NCBI RefSeq assembly: GCF_004798705.1
Contig: NZ_CP039290.1
Coordinates: 1,426,001 to 1,490,000 of the forward strand
Reading direction: 5' to 3'
DNA length: 64,000 nt
DNA from: Arthrobacter sp. PAMC25564
Lineage (GTDB): Bacteria > Actinomycetota > Actinomycetes > Actinomycetales > Micrococcaceae
Within the stretch, counting starts at the first letter, position 1. Each line of letters begins with the position of its first letter. This document shows, one piece after another, positions 52,831 through 61,364 of this stretch. Under the pieces are notes generated by a model. It did not search any database and was not told the origin of the DNA. It saw only the letters and a program-made list of their open reading frames with translations. The position numbers and the translations under genes were made by a program.

Positions 52831-54021
52831 CTAGCGGAAGGCCGCCAGGCCGGTGATGTGCTGGCCCAGGATCAGGGTGTGGACTTCGTCGGTGCCCTCG
52901 TAGGTGCGGACCGATTCGAGGTTGGCGGCGTGCCGCAGCGGGGAATAGTCCAGGGTGATCCCGTTGCCGCCCAGGACGGTGCGGGCCTCGCGGGCGATCC
53001 TGATGGCCTCGCGCACATTGTTGAGCTTGCCCAGCGAAATCTGCTCCGGCCGCAGCTTGCCGGCGTCCTTGAGCCGTCCCAGCTGCAGTGCCAGCAGCGT
53101 GCCCTTCTGGACCTCCAGCAGCATGTTGACCAGCTTCTCCTGCGTGAGCTGGTACCCGGCGAGCGGTTTGCCGAACTGCAGCCGCTCCAGCGAGTACTTC
53201 AGCGCCGCTTCGTAGGAGTCGCGGGCGGCGCCCATGGCGCCCCAGGCGATCCCGTACCGGGCCTCGTTCAGGCAGGAGAACGGTCCGCGCAGCCCGCGGG
53301 CCGCCGGGAGCAGCGCTTCCGGACCCAGCCGGACGCCGTCGAACGTGACATCGCACTGGATCGAGGCGCGCATCGAAAGCTTCTGCCCGATCGGGGTGGC
53401 GGTGACCCCGGGGGTCCCGGCGGGGACGAGGAAGCCGTGGACGCCGTCGTCGGTCATTGCCCACACCACCAGCACATCCGCCACGGAGGCGAGCCCGATC
53501 CAGCGCTTGGCACCGTCCAGCACCCAGCCGGCGTTCCCACCCGTGCCGTCCCGGCGGGCAAAGGTCTTCATCGACGCCGGGTCTGAACCGGCCGTGGGTT
53601 CGGTGAGCGCGAAGGCGCCGATCAGCTCGCCCGCGGCCATCCGGGGGAGCCACTCCTGCTTCTGCTCCTCGGAACCCCACTTGTGGATCGCGGTCATGGC
53701 GAGCGAGCCCTGCACGGAGACGAAGGTGCGGATCCCGGAGTCGCCAGCCTCCAGCTCCATCGCGGCCAGGCCATATTCGACGGCGGAGCGCCCGGGGCAG
53801 CCGTAGCCCTCCAGCGCCATGCCGAGCACCCCGAGCTCGCCCAGCTCCGGTGCCAGATCGAGCGGGAACACGCCCTCGTCATACCAGGCCGCGATGCCGG
53901 GGCGGATCCGCTGGTCCGTGAAATCGCGGACCTTCTCCCGCACCGCCAGTTCGCCGGCGCTCAGCAGGGAATCGATCGCCAGGACATCGGATACATCTGT
54001 TACCTCGGGAAGACTGCTCAT
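52831..54021 (-). CDS. Acyl-CoA dehydrogenase, glutaryl-CoA dehydrogenase-like
   Basis: 396 residues. FAD-dependent oxidation, probably of glutaryl-CoA to crotonyl-CoA (lysine/tryptophan breakdown). FALTEPTAGSDPASMKT is the FAD-binding strand, RYGIAWGAMGAARDSYEAAL and LERLQFGKPLAGYQLTQEKL are family stretches, and the catalytic base is the Glu of RTYEGTDEVHTL near the C-terminus. The Arg pattern matches GcdH better than short-chain enzymes. Start at 54021 with TAGGAT 6 nt before it, so leaderless. Confidence 0.88.
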   Translation of the reverse strand: MSSLPEVTDVSDVLAIDSLLSAGELAVREKVRDFTDQRIRPGIAAWYDEGVFPLDLAPELGELGVLGMALEGYGCPGRSAVEYGLAAMELEAGDSGIRTFVSVQGSLAMTAIHKWGSEEQKQEWLPRMAAGELIGAFALTEPTAGSDPASMKTFARRDGTGGNAGWVLDGAKRWIGLASVADVLVVWAMTDDGVHGFLVPAGTPGVTATPIGQKLSMRASIQCDVTFDGVRLGPEALLPAARGLRGPFSCLNEARYGIAWGAMGAARDSYEAALKYSLERLQFGKPLAGYQLTQEKLVNMLLEVQKGTLLALQLGRLKDAGKLRPEQISLGKLNNVREAIRIAREARTVLGGNGITLDYSPLRHAANLESVRTYEGTDEVHTLILGQHITGLAAFR

Positions 54022-54027
54022 TTCAGC

Positions 54028-54033
54028 ATCCTA
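54028..54033 (-). promoter_or_regulatory. Leaderless-type -10 (TAGGAT) for the acyl-CoA dehydrogenase gene
   Basis: TAGGAT on the minus strand ends 6 nt before the start codon at 54021. Confidence 0.5.
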
Positions 54034-54086
54034 CGGTCTGGCGGCCCGGGTCCGCCGGATGACGGCCACTCCGACGGCGGCGGGCC

Positions 54087-54092
54087 TACACT
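54087..54092 (+). promoter_or_regulatory. Leaderless-type -10 (TACACT) for the MOSC gene
   Basis: TACACT ends 6 nt before the ATG at 54099. It faces the divergent promoter at 54028, only 53 bp away. Confidence 0.5.
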
Positions 54093-54098
54093 GGTGCC

Positions 54099-54752
54099 AT
54101 GGACACCGCATCTGTGCTTGCCGTCTGCCGGGTTCACCAATTGCTCGAGGACCCGGGAAGCGTCGGCGTGACCGCGATCGACAAGCGTCCCGTGGACGGG
54201 CCCGTCCGGGTACACAAGCTGGGCCTGCACGGAGACATCCAGGCGAGCCGGATCCACCACGGCGGCGAGGACCAGGCCCTGTACGCCTACTCCCAGGACG
54301 ACGCCGACTACTGGGCCGGGGAGCTCGGGCGCGCCCTGCCGCCCGGCATCTTCGGCGAGAACCTGCGCGTCGCCGGCATCGACGCCACCAACGCCATCAT
54401 CGGGGAACGCTGGAAGATCGGGCTCGATGTCGAGGTCGAGGTGACGTCGCCGCGCACGCCCTGCGCGACGTTCCAGCGCCGGATGCACGAGCCGGACTGG
54501 GTCAAGAGGTTCACCGAAGCCGGGCGGGTGGGCACTTACCTCCGGGTGGTCCGGACCGGCAGCATCGAGGCGGGGGACCATCTCCACCGGATCTTCCTCC
54601 CGACCCACGGCGTGACGATCGGCAAATGGTTTTCCGACCCCACCCTTGAAGCCATGGAAGCACTCCGCGACGCCGACGCCGACGGCGAGATCCGCCTCCA
54701 GCCCGAATACCACGAAGAATTCGAAAAGCTGGGCCGGCGGCTCGGAGCCTAG
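54099..54752 (+). CDS. MOSC-domain protein (YiiM-like)
   Basis: 217 residues. DGPVRVHKLGLHGDIQASRI with HHGGEDQALYAYSQDDADYW opens the MOSC fold; FGENLRVAGIDATNAIIGERW and the catalytic Cys in SPRTPCATFQRRM (~residue 126) follow. YiiM relatives are molybdenum-cofactor-dependent reductases of N-hydroxylated compounds. Whether this one acts on N-oxygenated products is speculative, though a flavin N-monooxygenase gene lies 4 kb away. Probably leaderless. Confidence 0.87.
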   Translation: MDTASVLAVCRVHQLLEDPGSVGVTAIDKRPVDGPVRVHKLGLHGDIQASRIHHGGEDQALYAYSQDDADYWAGELGRALPPGIFGENLRVAGIDATNAIIGERWKIGLDVEVEVTSPRTPCATFQRRMHEPDWVKRFTEAGRVGTYLRVVRTGSIEAGDHLHRIFLPTHGVTIGKWFSDPTLEAMEALRDADADGEIRLQPEYHEEFEKLGRRLGA

Positions 54753-55174
54753 CCGGCTGACCAACATCCGCCGGGCCGGCGCCGGGCCGGACGGGCATGT
54801 GCGCAAGCTCACCGCCGCCGTCGGCCTCCCCGGTTACCCATGTGCGGATCCATGCCTTATGATTGAACTATCCCCCACTCCGGAAATCCCTTATTTCCTG
54901 CCCAATTCTTGAGGCAAGACTGGTAAGTGTTGGGGCCCGCGCAATTGAGATGCGGGCATTTTCATAGGGAGAGCCGGCTAAAGAAAACGCTGTACAGACT
55001 GCTGGGATAGCAGCCAAGAGTTGCAGCGGGAAGTCCTGCCACGGGATTGCGAAAGCGCCGGACTTCTATGTGACCGGCCGGTCAAAGTATGCCCGGCACA
55101 TTGGTCACGCGTACTGCGGCTCCGCTCACCTCGGGTTGTGCCGCTTGGCCCCTATGGATGAGGAAAATTCACCT
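54753..55174 (+). promoter_or_regulatory. Long leader region of the DEAD-box helicase gene
   Basis: 422 bases with no gene I can support. A short stem GCCCGC/GCGGGC (54935-54957) followed by ATTTTC looks like an attenuator. AT-rich TATGATTGAACTAT near 54856 may be the promoter, giving a leader of ~300 nt. Long structured leaders are usual for cold-inducible RNA helicases. Confidence 0.4.
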
Positions 55175-57322
55175 ATGCCCGAAAATCAGAACAACTCCGT
55201 CGAAACCGAAACCGTCCAGATCGACGTCGAGACTTCTGAAACGGCTGCCCCCGCAGCCGAATCCACCACCGAAGCACCGGTATCCACCGAGGCTCCGGCC
55301 GCTGCCGAGGCAGCCCCCCTGAACGAAGCCCCCCTGAACGACACGAAGTCCGCCGACCCCAAGGCAGCCCCGTCCAAGGACGAGGACGCCGAGGAAGAGG
55401 GCATCAAGTTCGTTGACCTCGGCATTGACGCCCGCGTCCTCGCCGCCCTGCAGGACGTCGGCTACGAGAAGCCGTCCCCGATCCAGGCAGCAACCATCCC
55501 GTTGCTGCTCGAAGGCCGCGACGTCGTGGGCCTGGCCCAGACGGGTACCGGTAAGACTGCAGCATTCGCAGTACCGGCACTCTCCCGCCTGGCCGAACTC
55601 CACGACCTCAACGGGCCGTCCCGCAAGACCCAGGCGCTGGTGCTCGCTCCGACCCGCGAGCTCGCACTCCAGGTTGCCGAGGCCTTCACCTCCTACGCCA
55701 AGCACATCGATGACTTCACCGTCCTGCCGGTGTACGGCGGCTCGGCCTACGGCCCCCAGCTGGCCGGCCTGCGCCGCGGCGCCCAGGTTGTTGTCGGTAC
55801 CCCGGGACGCGTGATCGACCACATCGCCAAGGGCTCACTCGATCTGTCCGAACTCCAGTACCTGGTGCTGGACGAGGCTGACGAGATGCTGCGCATGGGC
55901 TTCGCCGAAGACGTGGAGCAGATCTTCCAGCAGACCCCCGAGGGCCGCCAGGTTGCACTGTTCTCCGCCACGATGCCGAGCCAGATCCGCCGCCTGTCCA
56001 AGCAGTACCTGAACAACCCGGCCGAGGTCCAGGTCAAGTCCAAGACCACCACGGGCGCCAACACCCGCCAGCGCTACCTGCAGGTCATGGGCCCGCACAA
56101 GCTTGACGCGCTGACCCGCATCCTTGAGGTCGAGGAGTTCGAAGGCGTCATCGCGTTCGTGCGGACCAAGATGGCTACCGAGGATCTCGCCGACAAGCTG
56201 CGCTCCCGCGGCTTCCAGGCCGCCGCCATCAACGGCGACATCCCGCAGCAGCAGCGTGAGCGCACGGTCGAGGCCCTGCGCGACGGCAAGATCGACATCC
56301 TCGTCGCCACCGACGTCGCGGCCCGAGGCCTTGACGTGGAGCGTGTCAGCCACGTGGTCAACTACGACATCCCGCACGACACCGAGTCCTACGTCCACCG
56401 CATCGGCCGCACCGGCCGTGCAGGCCGTTCCGGCGACGCGATCCTGTTCATGACGCCGCGGGAGAAGTACCTGCTGCGTTCCATCGAGAAGGCAACCCGC
56501 CAGCCGGTGGAGCAGATGCACCTGCCGACGGCCGAGACCGTCAACACGCTGCGCCTGGGCAAGTTCGCCGAGAAGATCACCGAGACGCTCGAGTCCGAGG
56601 ATGTCGCGGCCTTCCGTGACCTCATCGCCTCCTACGAGGAAGAGCACAACGTTCCGGCCGCCGAGATCGCTGCCGCACTGGCCGTTATGGCGCAGGGCGG
56701 ACAGCCGCTCCTGGTCAAGGAACTGCCTGCTGCTCCTGAATTCCAGAAGCGCGAACGCGCCAAGGACGGCTTCGGCTCACGCGGCCCGACCCGCACCCTG
56801 ACCGAGGGCAACGCCACCTACCGGATCGCCGTCGGACGCCGTCAGCGCGTCATGCCGGGTTCCATCGTCGGCGCCATCGCCAACGAGGGCGGCATCTCTT
56901 CGGCCCAGATCGGCGGCATCGACATCCGCGCGGACCACTCCCTGGTGGAACTCCCCGCGGACCTCAGCGCCGATCAGCTCAAGGCCCTGTCCCGCACCCG
57001 GATCGGCGGCGAGCTGATCCACCTCGAGCTGGACAACGGCCGCAAGCCCTCCGGTGAACGTGGCAGCTACCAGGGCGGCAGCCGTGGTGGCGACCGTGGT
57101 GGCTTCTCCGGCGGCGGGGACCGCGGTGGCAACTTCAAGGGCAACGGCGGCTTCAAGCGCGAATTCCGCAAGAACGACGGCGACCGCGGCGGTTTCGCCG
57201 GCGGCGGCGAGCGTTCCTCGGCGGACCGTGGCGGACGCTCCTTCAGCGAACGCGGCGTGTCCTCGGACGCGGCACGCAAGCCCCGCACCGAAGGCGGCTT
57301 CAAGCCCCGGACCAAGTGGTAA
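55175..57322 (+). CDS. deaD: DEAD-box RNA helicase (DeaD/CsdA-like)
   Basis: 715 residues. Start at 55175 (GAGGAAAA upstream); an ATG at 55154 would add seven residues. An acidic Ala/Glu/Pro-rich N-terminus (~1-80) precedes the helicase core: AQTGTGKTAAF, PTRELALQ, VLDEADEML, SAT, and HRIGRTGRAGR. Residues ~550-630 resemble the DbpA-type RNA-binding domain (GRRQRVMPGSIVGAIANEGG). The last ~75 residues are Gly/Arg/Asp-rich. Acts in RNA unwinding, ribosome assembly and RNA turnover, especially in the cold. Confidence 0.93.
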   Translation: MPENQNNSVETETVQIDVETSETAAPAAESTTEAPVSTEAPAAAEAAPLNEAPLNDTKSADPKAAPSKDEDAEEEGIKFVDLGIDARVLAALQDVGYEKPSPIQAATIPLLLEGRDVVGLAQTGTGKTAAFAVPALSRLAELHDLNGPSRKTQALVLAPTRELALQVAEAFTSYAKHIDDFTVLPVYGGSAYGPQLAGLRRGAQVVVGTPGRVIDHIAKGSLDLSELQYLVLDEADEMLRMGFAEDVEQIFQQTPEGRQVALFSATMPSQIRRLSKQYLNNPAEVQVKSKTTTGANTRQRYLQVMGPHKLDALTRILEVEEFEGVIAFVRTKMATEDLADKLRSRGFQAAAINGDIPQQQRERTVEALRDGKIDILVATDVAARGLDVERVSHVVNYDIPHDTESYVHRIGRTGRAGRSGDAILFMTPREKYLLRSIEKATRQPVEQMHLPTAETVNTLRLGKFAEKITETLESEDVAAFRDLIASYEEEHNVPAAEIAAALAVMAQGGQPLLVKELPAAPEFQKRERAKDGFGSRGPTRTLTEGNATYRIAVGRRQRVMPGSIVGAIANEGGISSAQIGGIDIRADHSLVELPADLSADQLKALSRTRIGGELIHLELDNGRKPSGERGSYQGGSRGGDRGGFSGGGDRGGNFKGNGGFKREFRKNDGDRGGFAGGGERSSADRGGRSFSERGVSSDAARKPRTEGGFKPRTKW

Positions 57323-57368
57323 CCAGCAGTTCGTGGTGACCACTGGTTCCCGCTGATGCTCTCTTAGG

Positions 57369-57400
57369 ACGGGCCGGCTTAACAGCCGGCCCGTTCTTTG
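57369..57400 (+). terminator. Terminator of the helicase gene
   Basis: A 10-bp stem ACGGGCCGGC/GCCGGCCCGT (57369-57378 with 57385-57394) followed by TCTTTG. Confidence 0.85.
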
Positions 57401-57525
57401 TTAAGTTCTCTTCATCACATCCCGTGCCGAACTTCGTCAGGCGGCGGTCCGTGACGGTGTTTTCGCGGCCCGAATCGCCCGGATTTCCGGAGATTTCAAC
57501 ACCTTCGGGCCCGTCCGGCCGCCGA

Positions 57526-57555
57526 TTTGTTGGTAGCGGAATCTTCCGGTAGAGT
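57526..57555 (+). promoter_or_regulatory. Promoter of tRNA-Thr
   Basis: TTTGTT at 57526 and TAGAGT at 57550-57555, 18 nt apart. The -10 ends 11 nt before the tRNA. Confidence 0.5.
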
Positions 57556-57566
57556 ATTTACTCGTT

Positions 57567-57638
57567 GCCCCCCTAGCTCAGTGGTAGAGCGCGTTCTTGG
57601 TAAGAACGAGGTCACCGGATCGATTCCGGTGGGGGGCT
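57567..57638 (+). tRNA. tRNA-Thr (GGT)
   Basis: 72 nt. Acceptor GCCCCCC/GGGGGGC; anticodon GGT at 57599-57601 in the GTTCTT-GGT-AAGAAC hairpin; T-loop GGATCGATTCC. CCA is not encoded. Confidence 0.96.
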
Positions 57639-57700
57639 CTGAATGAGGGCCTGTGTCAAGGCGGTTTTTGACCGGCTTAGCGCAGGTTTTCCTCATTTAT

Positions 57701-57774
57701 GGCGGTGTAGCTCAGTTGGTTAGAGCGCACGACTCATAATCGTGAGGTCGGGAGATCGAGCCTCCCCACCGCTA
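57701..57774 (+). tRNA. tRNA-Met (CAT)
   Basis: 74 nt. Acceptor GGCGGTG/CACCGCT with a terminal G-U pair; anticodon CAT at 57735-57737 in CGACT-CAT-AATCG. The D-arm and a paired first position indicate elongator rather than initiator tRNA. CCA is not encoded. Confidence 0.94.
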
Positions 57775-57780
57775 CAGAAA

Positions 57781-57813
57781 GACTCCGCAGGCCAAAGCCT
57801 GCGGAGTCCTTTT
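57781..57813 (+). terminator. Terminator of the tRNA-Thr/tRNA-Met unit
   Basis: A 12-bp perfect stem (57781-57792 with 57797-57808), a 4-nt loop, then CTTTTG. Confidence 0.88.
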
Positions 57814-57862
57814 GTTTCCCGGGTTGTTTCCCCGAAGGGGGGGCGTCCGCGACGAAGTGGGA

Positions 57863-57868
57863 CAGAAT
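57863..57868 (+). promoter_or_regulatory. Leaderless-type -10 (CAGAAT) for the NAD(P)-binding protein gene
   Basis: CAGAAT ends 6 nt before the ATG at 57875. Confidence 0.4.
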
Positions 57869-57874
57869 GGGTCC

Positions 57875-58534
57875 ATGACGCGAATCGCAATCATCGGCGG
57901 CCACGGCAAGGTGGCCCTGGAGCTGGCCCGGATCCTCACAGCGGACGGTCACGATGTGACGTCCTTCATCCGGAACCCGGACCAGCAGGCCGACGTCGCC
58001 GCCACCGGCGCGACGCCGCTGGTCCTGGACGTTGAAAACTCGACGACGGCGGACATTGCCGAGGCTCTTCGGGACCACGACGCCGTGGTGTGGTCCGCCG
58101 GCGCCGGCGGCGGCAATCCGGAACGCACCTATGCGGTGGACCGGGACGCGGCGATTCGGTCGATGGACGCGGCGGCCGCTGCCGGCGTCGGCCGGTACGT
58201 CATGGTGTCGTATCTGGGCGCCCGGCCGGACCACGGGGTCCCCGAGGGCAACAGCTTTTTCGCCTACGCGCAGGCCAAGGCCGCCGCGGACGCGTACCTG
58301 CGCGGCACGGGCCTGGCCTGGACCATCCTCGGACCCGGCGCGCTGACGGACGGTCCAGGCAACGGACTGATCGACGTCGACCCCGCCGACACCTCCGGCG
58401 GCACCGCTACCGCCCGCGCCAACGTGGCCCTCGTTGCCGCCGCGGTGCTGGGGCTGCCTTCAACCGCTGGCCGCACCATCACGTTCCGGGACGGCACCCT
58501 GCCCCTCGCCGCGGCGCTGGAACCGCTCAGCTGA
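57875..58534 (+). CDS. NAD(P)H-binding protein (atypical SDR, NmrA/YwnB-like)
   Basis: 219 residues from the ATG at 57875; earlier in-frame codons lie upstream of its promoter. The N-terminal nucleotide site GGHGKVALELARIL (residues ~8-21) matches the atypical SDR pattern GxxGxxG. AVVWSAGAGGG, RYVMVSYLGARPDH and LAWTILGPGALTD are hallmarks of NAD(P)H-binding proteins of the SDR_a5 group. It lacks the YxxxK catalytic pair in classical form, so a redox-sensor or isomerase role is possible. Confidence 0.87.
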   Translation: MTRIAIIGGHGKVALELARILTADGHDVTSFIRNPDQQADVAATGATPLVLDVENSTTADIAEALRDHDAVVWSAGAGGGNPERTYAVDRDAAIRSMDAAAAAGVGRYVMVSYLGARPDHGVPEGNSFFAYAQAKAAADAYLRGTGLAWTILGPGALTDGPGNGLIDVDPADTSGGTATARANVALVAAAVLGLPSTAGRTITFRDGTLPLAAALEPLS

Positions 58535-58649
58535 CGCCGCCGCGGCCGGCCCGGCTCAGTTGCCGGCCACGTAGCCGATAAAGTAGGGGAGGCGGCCGGC
58601 GCATCCGGAACGGATGGCGGTCGGCGCAACTCCCGGGGAAAGTGAGGAC

Positions 58650-60218
58650 ATGGACCAGCTGGCACTCATCGTCGGACTGTTGCTTGCCACCGTGGTGGCC
58701 GTGGGCGTGGGCGACCGGCTGCGCCTGCCGTATCCGGTCCTGATGTTAATCCTGGCCGCCGCGCTGACCTTCATCCCTGGCTTTCCGGAGATGGAGATCC
58801 CGCCGGAGCTGATCCTTCCGATCTTCCTGCCCCCGCTGCTCTTCGCCACCGCCCAGCGCAGCTCGTGGGCGGTCTTCAGGGTCCGCTGGCGCACCCTGAT
58901 CATGCTGGCCGTCGCCCTCGTCGTCGTCTCGACGGCGGCCGTCGCCGGCGCCGCCTGGCTGCTGATCCCCGGCATCGGCATCCCCGCCGCGATCGCCCTC
59001 GGCGCCATGGTGGCGCCGCCCGATCCGGTGGCCGTGGAATCCATCGCGGGCCGCGTCCACATGCCCCGCCGGCTCATCACGGTGCTGCAAAGCGAAGGCC
59101 TCTTCAACGACGCCGCCGCCATCGTCATCTTCCAGGCCGCGGTGGCCGCCACCGTTTCCGGCAGCAGGATAGGGCCCGGCCTCGTCTGGCAGTTCCTGCT
59201 GGGGGCAGCGATCGCCGTCGTGGTGGGCATCGGCATGGGCTGGCTGACGAGCCTCATTACCCGGCTGGTGACCTCGATGGTGGCCCGCAGCGCCGTCACC
59301 CTCGTGGTGCCTTTCGCCGCCTACATCCTGGCTGAGGAGGTGCACGCTTCGGGCGTGATCGCGGTCGTCGTCACGGCCCTGGAGATAAAGCGGCACTCGC
59401 GGCCCCAGGACGCAGCCGAGCGGGTCACCCGCACGGCGTTCTGGGACGTCGTCGAACTGCTGGTCACCGGACTGGCGTTCGGGCTGGTGGGGCTCGAAGT
59501 GCGTAAGGTCATCCGGGACGAGGGCACCGCCATTTTCGGCATGATCGGCACCGCCGCAGCGGTCTGCGTGCTGGTGTTCCTGGTCCGTTTCCTGTGGCTG
59601 GCGATGATGTCCGGGCTCGCACGGACCCGGGATGCCCTGCGCCCCACCTCCGCCAAGGAGGTCCTGATCCTCACCTGGTGCGGCATGCGCGGCCTGGCGA
59701 CCCTGGCACTGGCCCTGGCCCTTCCGCTGACCCTGGCCGACGGCTCCGCGTTCCCTGCCCGGAGCCAGCTCATTGTGATCGCCTGTGCCGTTCTGCTGGC
59801 CACCCTGGTGCTGCCCGGACTGACACTGCCGTGGCTGATGCGGGTCCTGCAGGCATCCGGGGACGGCTCGGAGGAGCGCGATGCCGCCCGGGTCCTGGCG
59901 CGGCGTGCCCAACAGGCGGCGGTCGCGGCGCTCAAAGACAACGGGCTCATGAAGGAGCTGCCGGCGGAGAAGGTGGCGCTCGTGAAGGAGAAGATGACCC
60001 GGCTGCATGCGGAACTCCTGGACGGCAGCCTCCACAACGAAAGCGTGGCGGAGAAGCGCAAGCGCGGCCGCGAGCTGGCGATTGCCGTGCAGACGATCGC
60101 GCTTGATGCGGCCCGGCAGGAAGTCGTGGCCGCCCGGAACGAACCGGATATGGACCCCGAGGTCGCGGACCGCGTCCTGCGCCAGCTGGACCTGCGCACC
60201 ATGATCATGCCGGAGTAG
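58650..60218 (+). CDS. Na+/H+ antiporter (CPA1/NhaP-type)
   Basis: 522 residues from the ATG at 58650, preceded by AGTGAGG; an ATG at 58614 would add 12 residues. About 12 membrane segments. The ion-binding core is seen as MVAPPDPVAVESIAGR and the ND motif of SEGLFNDAAAIVIF (~residues 155-165), followed by TWCGMRGLATLALALALP. A cytoplasmic helical tail (~410-522) is charged, as in the bacterial CPA1 group. Exchanges Na+ or K+ for H+ in pH and salt homeostasis. Confidence 0.92.
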   Translation: MDQLALIVGLLLATVVAVGVGDRLRLPYPVLMLILAAALTFIPGFPEMEIPPELILPIFLPPLLFATAQRSSWAVFRVRWRTLIMLAVALVVVSTAAVAGAAWLLIPGIGIPAAIALGAMVAPPDPVAVESIAGRVHMPRRLITVLQSEGLFNDAAAIVIFQAAVAATVSGSRIGPGLVWQFLLGAAIAVVVGIGMGWLTSLITRLVTSMVARSAVTLVVPFAAYILAEEVHASGVIAVVVTALEIKRHSRPQDAAERVTRTAFWDVVELLVTGLAFGLVGLEVRKVIRDEGTAIFGMIGTAAAVCVLVFLVRFLWLAMMSGLARTRDALRPTSAKEVLILTWCGMRGLATLALALALPLTLADGSAFPARSQLIVIACAVLLATLVLPGLTLPWLMRVLQASGDGSEERDAARVLARRAQQAAVAALKDNGLMKELPAEKVALVKEKMTRLHAELLDGSLHNESVAEKRKRGRELAIAVQTIALDAARQEVVAARNEPDMDPEVADRVLRQLDLRTMIMPE

Positions 60219-60220
60219 GC

Positions 60221-60264
60221 AGGCCCAGCTCCAAGGCGTTCGCTTCGACGTAATCCAGCGCATG
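60221..60264. repeat. 44-bp direct repeat, left copy (ROK gene 3'-end fragment)
   Basis: 40 of 44 bases match 63239-63282, the last codons of the ROK gene at the right of the window. Read on the minus strand it still encodes ALDYVEANALELGL. It lies directly after the antiporter stop. Confidence 0.88.
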
Positions 60265-60303
60265 GAAGAAGGCCGGCACCTCAGGGTGCCGGCCTTCTTC
60301 CAT
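60262..60303. terminator. Bidirectional terminator between the antiporter and the metzincin gene
   Basis: A 19-bp perfect stem (60262-60280 with 60285-60303) with loop TCAG and AAGAAGG/CCTTCTT ends, suited to both convergent genes. Confidence 0.85.
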
Positions 60304-60347
60304 CGGTCAGCGTCCGGACCATTGCTCTTCCTAAGCGTGGACGCCGG

Positions 60348-61364
60348 TCAGTAAGACATCGTTTGGCATCCGAGGAGGCTGTTGCCGTTGGAGAGTGCAG
60401 TGACGGCGATGCCGTAGGCGCAGACCTTGTAGCCGCCGGGCTGTGTGATGGGGATGGTTGCGGTGTAGCCGTGGTTGCCGGAAACCCCGATGACCTGGTT
60501 GACGTCGGGACGGGCCTGGTCTGCGGTGAACGCGGTTCCCTTGGTGGTCCCGTCGGGTGCGGTGATGTAGATGTGGACGGGGATTGAGCTTCCGGGGGTG
60601 CCGGGGTCAAGGGTCCATCCCCGGGCGGTTATGGAGTTCCCGGAGATCGTGGCCTGGTCGAGGGACCCGATCGGGGAAGGACTCCGCGGGGCTTGGATGG
60701 TCTGGCATCCGAGGAGGCTGTTGCCGTTGGAGAGTGCGGTGACGGCGATGCCGTAGGCGCAGACCTTGTAGCTGCCGGGCTGTGTGATGGGGATGGTTGC
60801 GGTGTAGCCGTGGTTGCCGGAAACCCCGATGACCTGGTTGACGTCGGGACGGGCCTGGTCTGCGGTGAACGCGGTTCCCTTGGTGGTCCCGTCGGGTGCG
60901 GTGATGTAGATGTGGGCGGGGATTGAGCTTCCGGGGGTGCCGGGGTCAAGGGTCCATCCCCGGGCGGTTATGGAGTTCCCGGAGATCGTGGCCTGGTCGA
61001 GGGACCCGATCGGGGAAGGACTCCGCGGGGCTTGGATGGTCTGGCATCCGAGGAGGCTGTTGCCGTTGGAGAGTGCGGTGACGGCGATGCCGTAGGCGCA
61101 GACCTTGTAGCTGCCGGGCTGTGTGATGGGGATGGTTGCGGTGTAGCCGTGGTTGCCGGAAACCCCGATGACCTGGTTGACGTCGGGACGGGCCTGGTCT
61201 GCGGTGAACGCGGTTCCCTTGGTGGTCCCGTCGGGTGCGGTGATGTAGATGTGGGCGGGGATAGAGGTGCCGGGTGTGCCGGGGTCAAGGGTCCATCCCC
61301 GGGCGGTTATGGAGTTCCCGGAGATCGTGGCCTGGTCGAGGGACCCGATCGGTGAAGGCGTCCC
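60348..61364 (-). repeat. Three tandem 339-bp coding repeats
   Basis: Units at about 60348-60686, 60687-61025 and 61026-61364, period 339 bp. Over ~310 bp the first two differ at about three positions; the third shows a few more changes near its end. A fourth, divergent unit precedes them (about 61365-61700). Confidence 0.93.

Noticed and set aside
60348..61364. Possible CRISPR or satellite array
   Set aside because: The repeats are 339 bp, in frame, and encode a protein module with conserved Gly, Trp, Cys and His. They have no spacer organisation.
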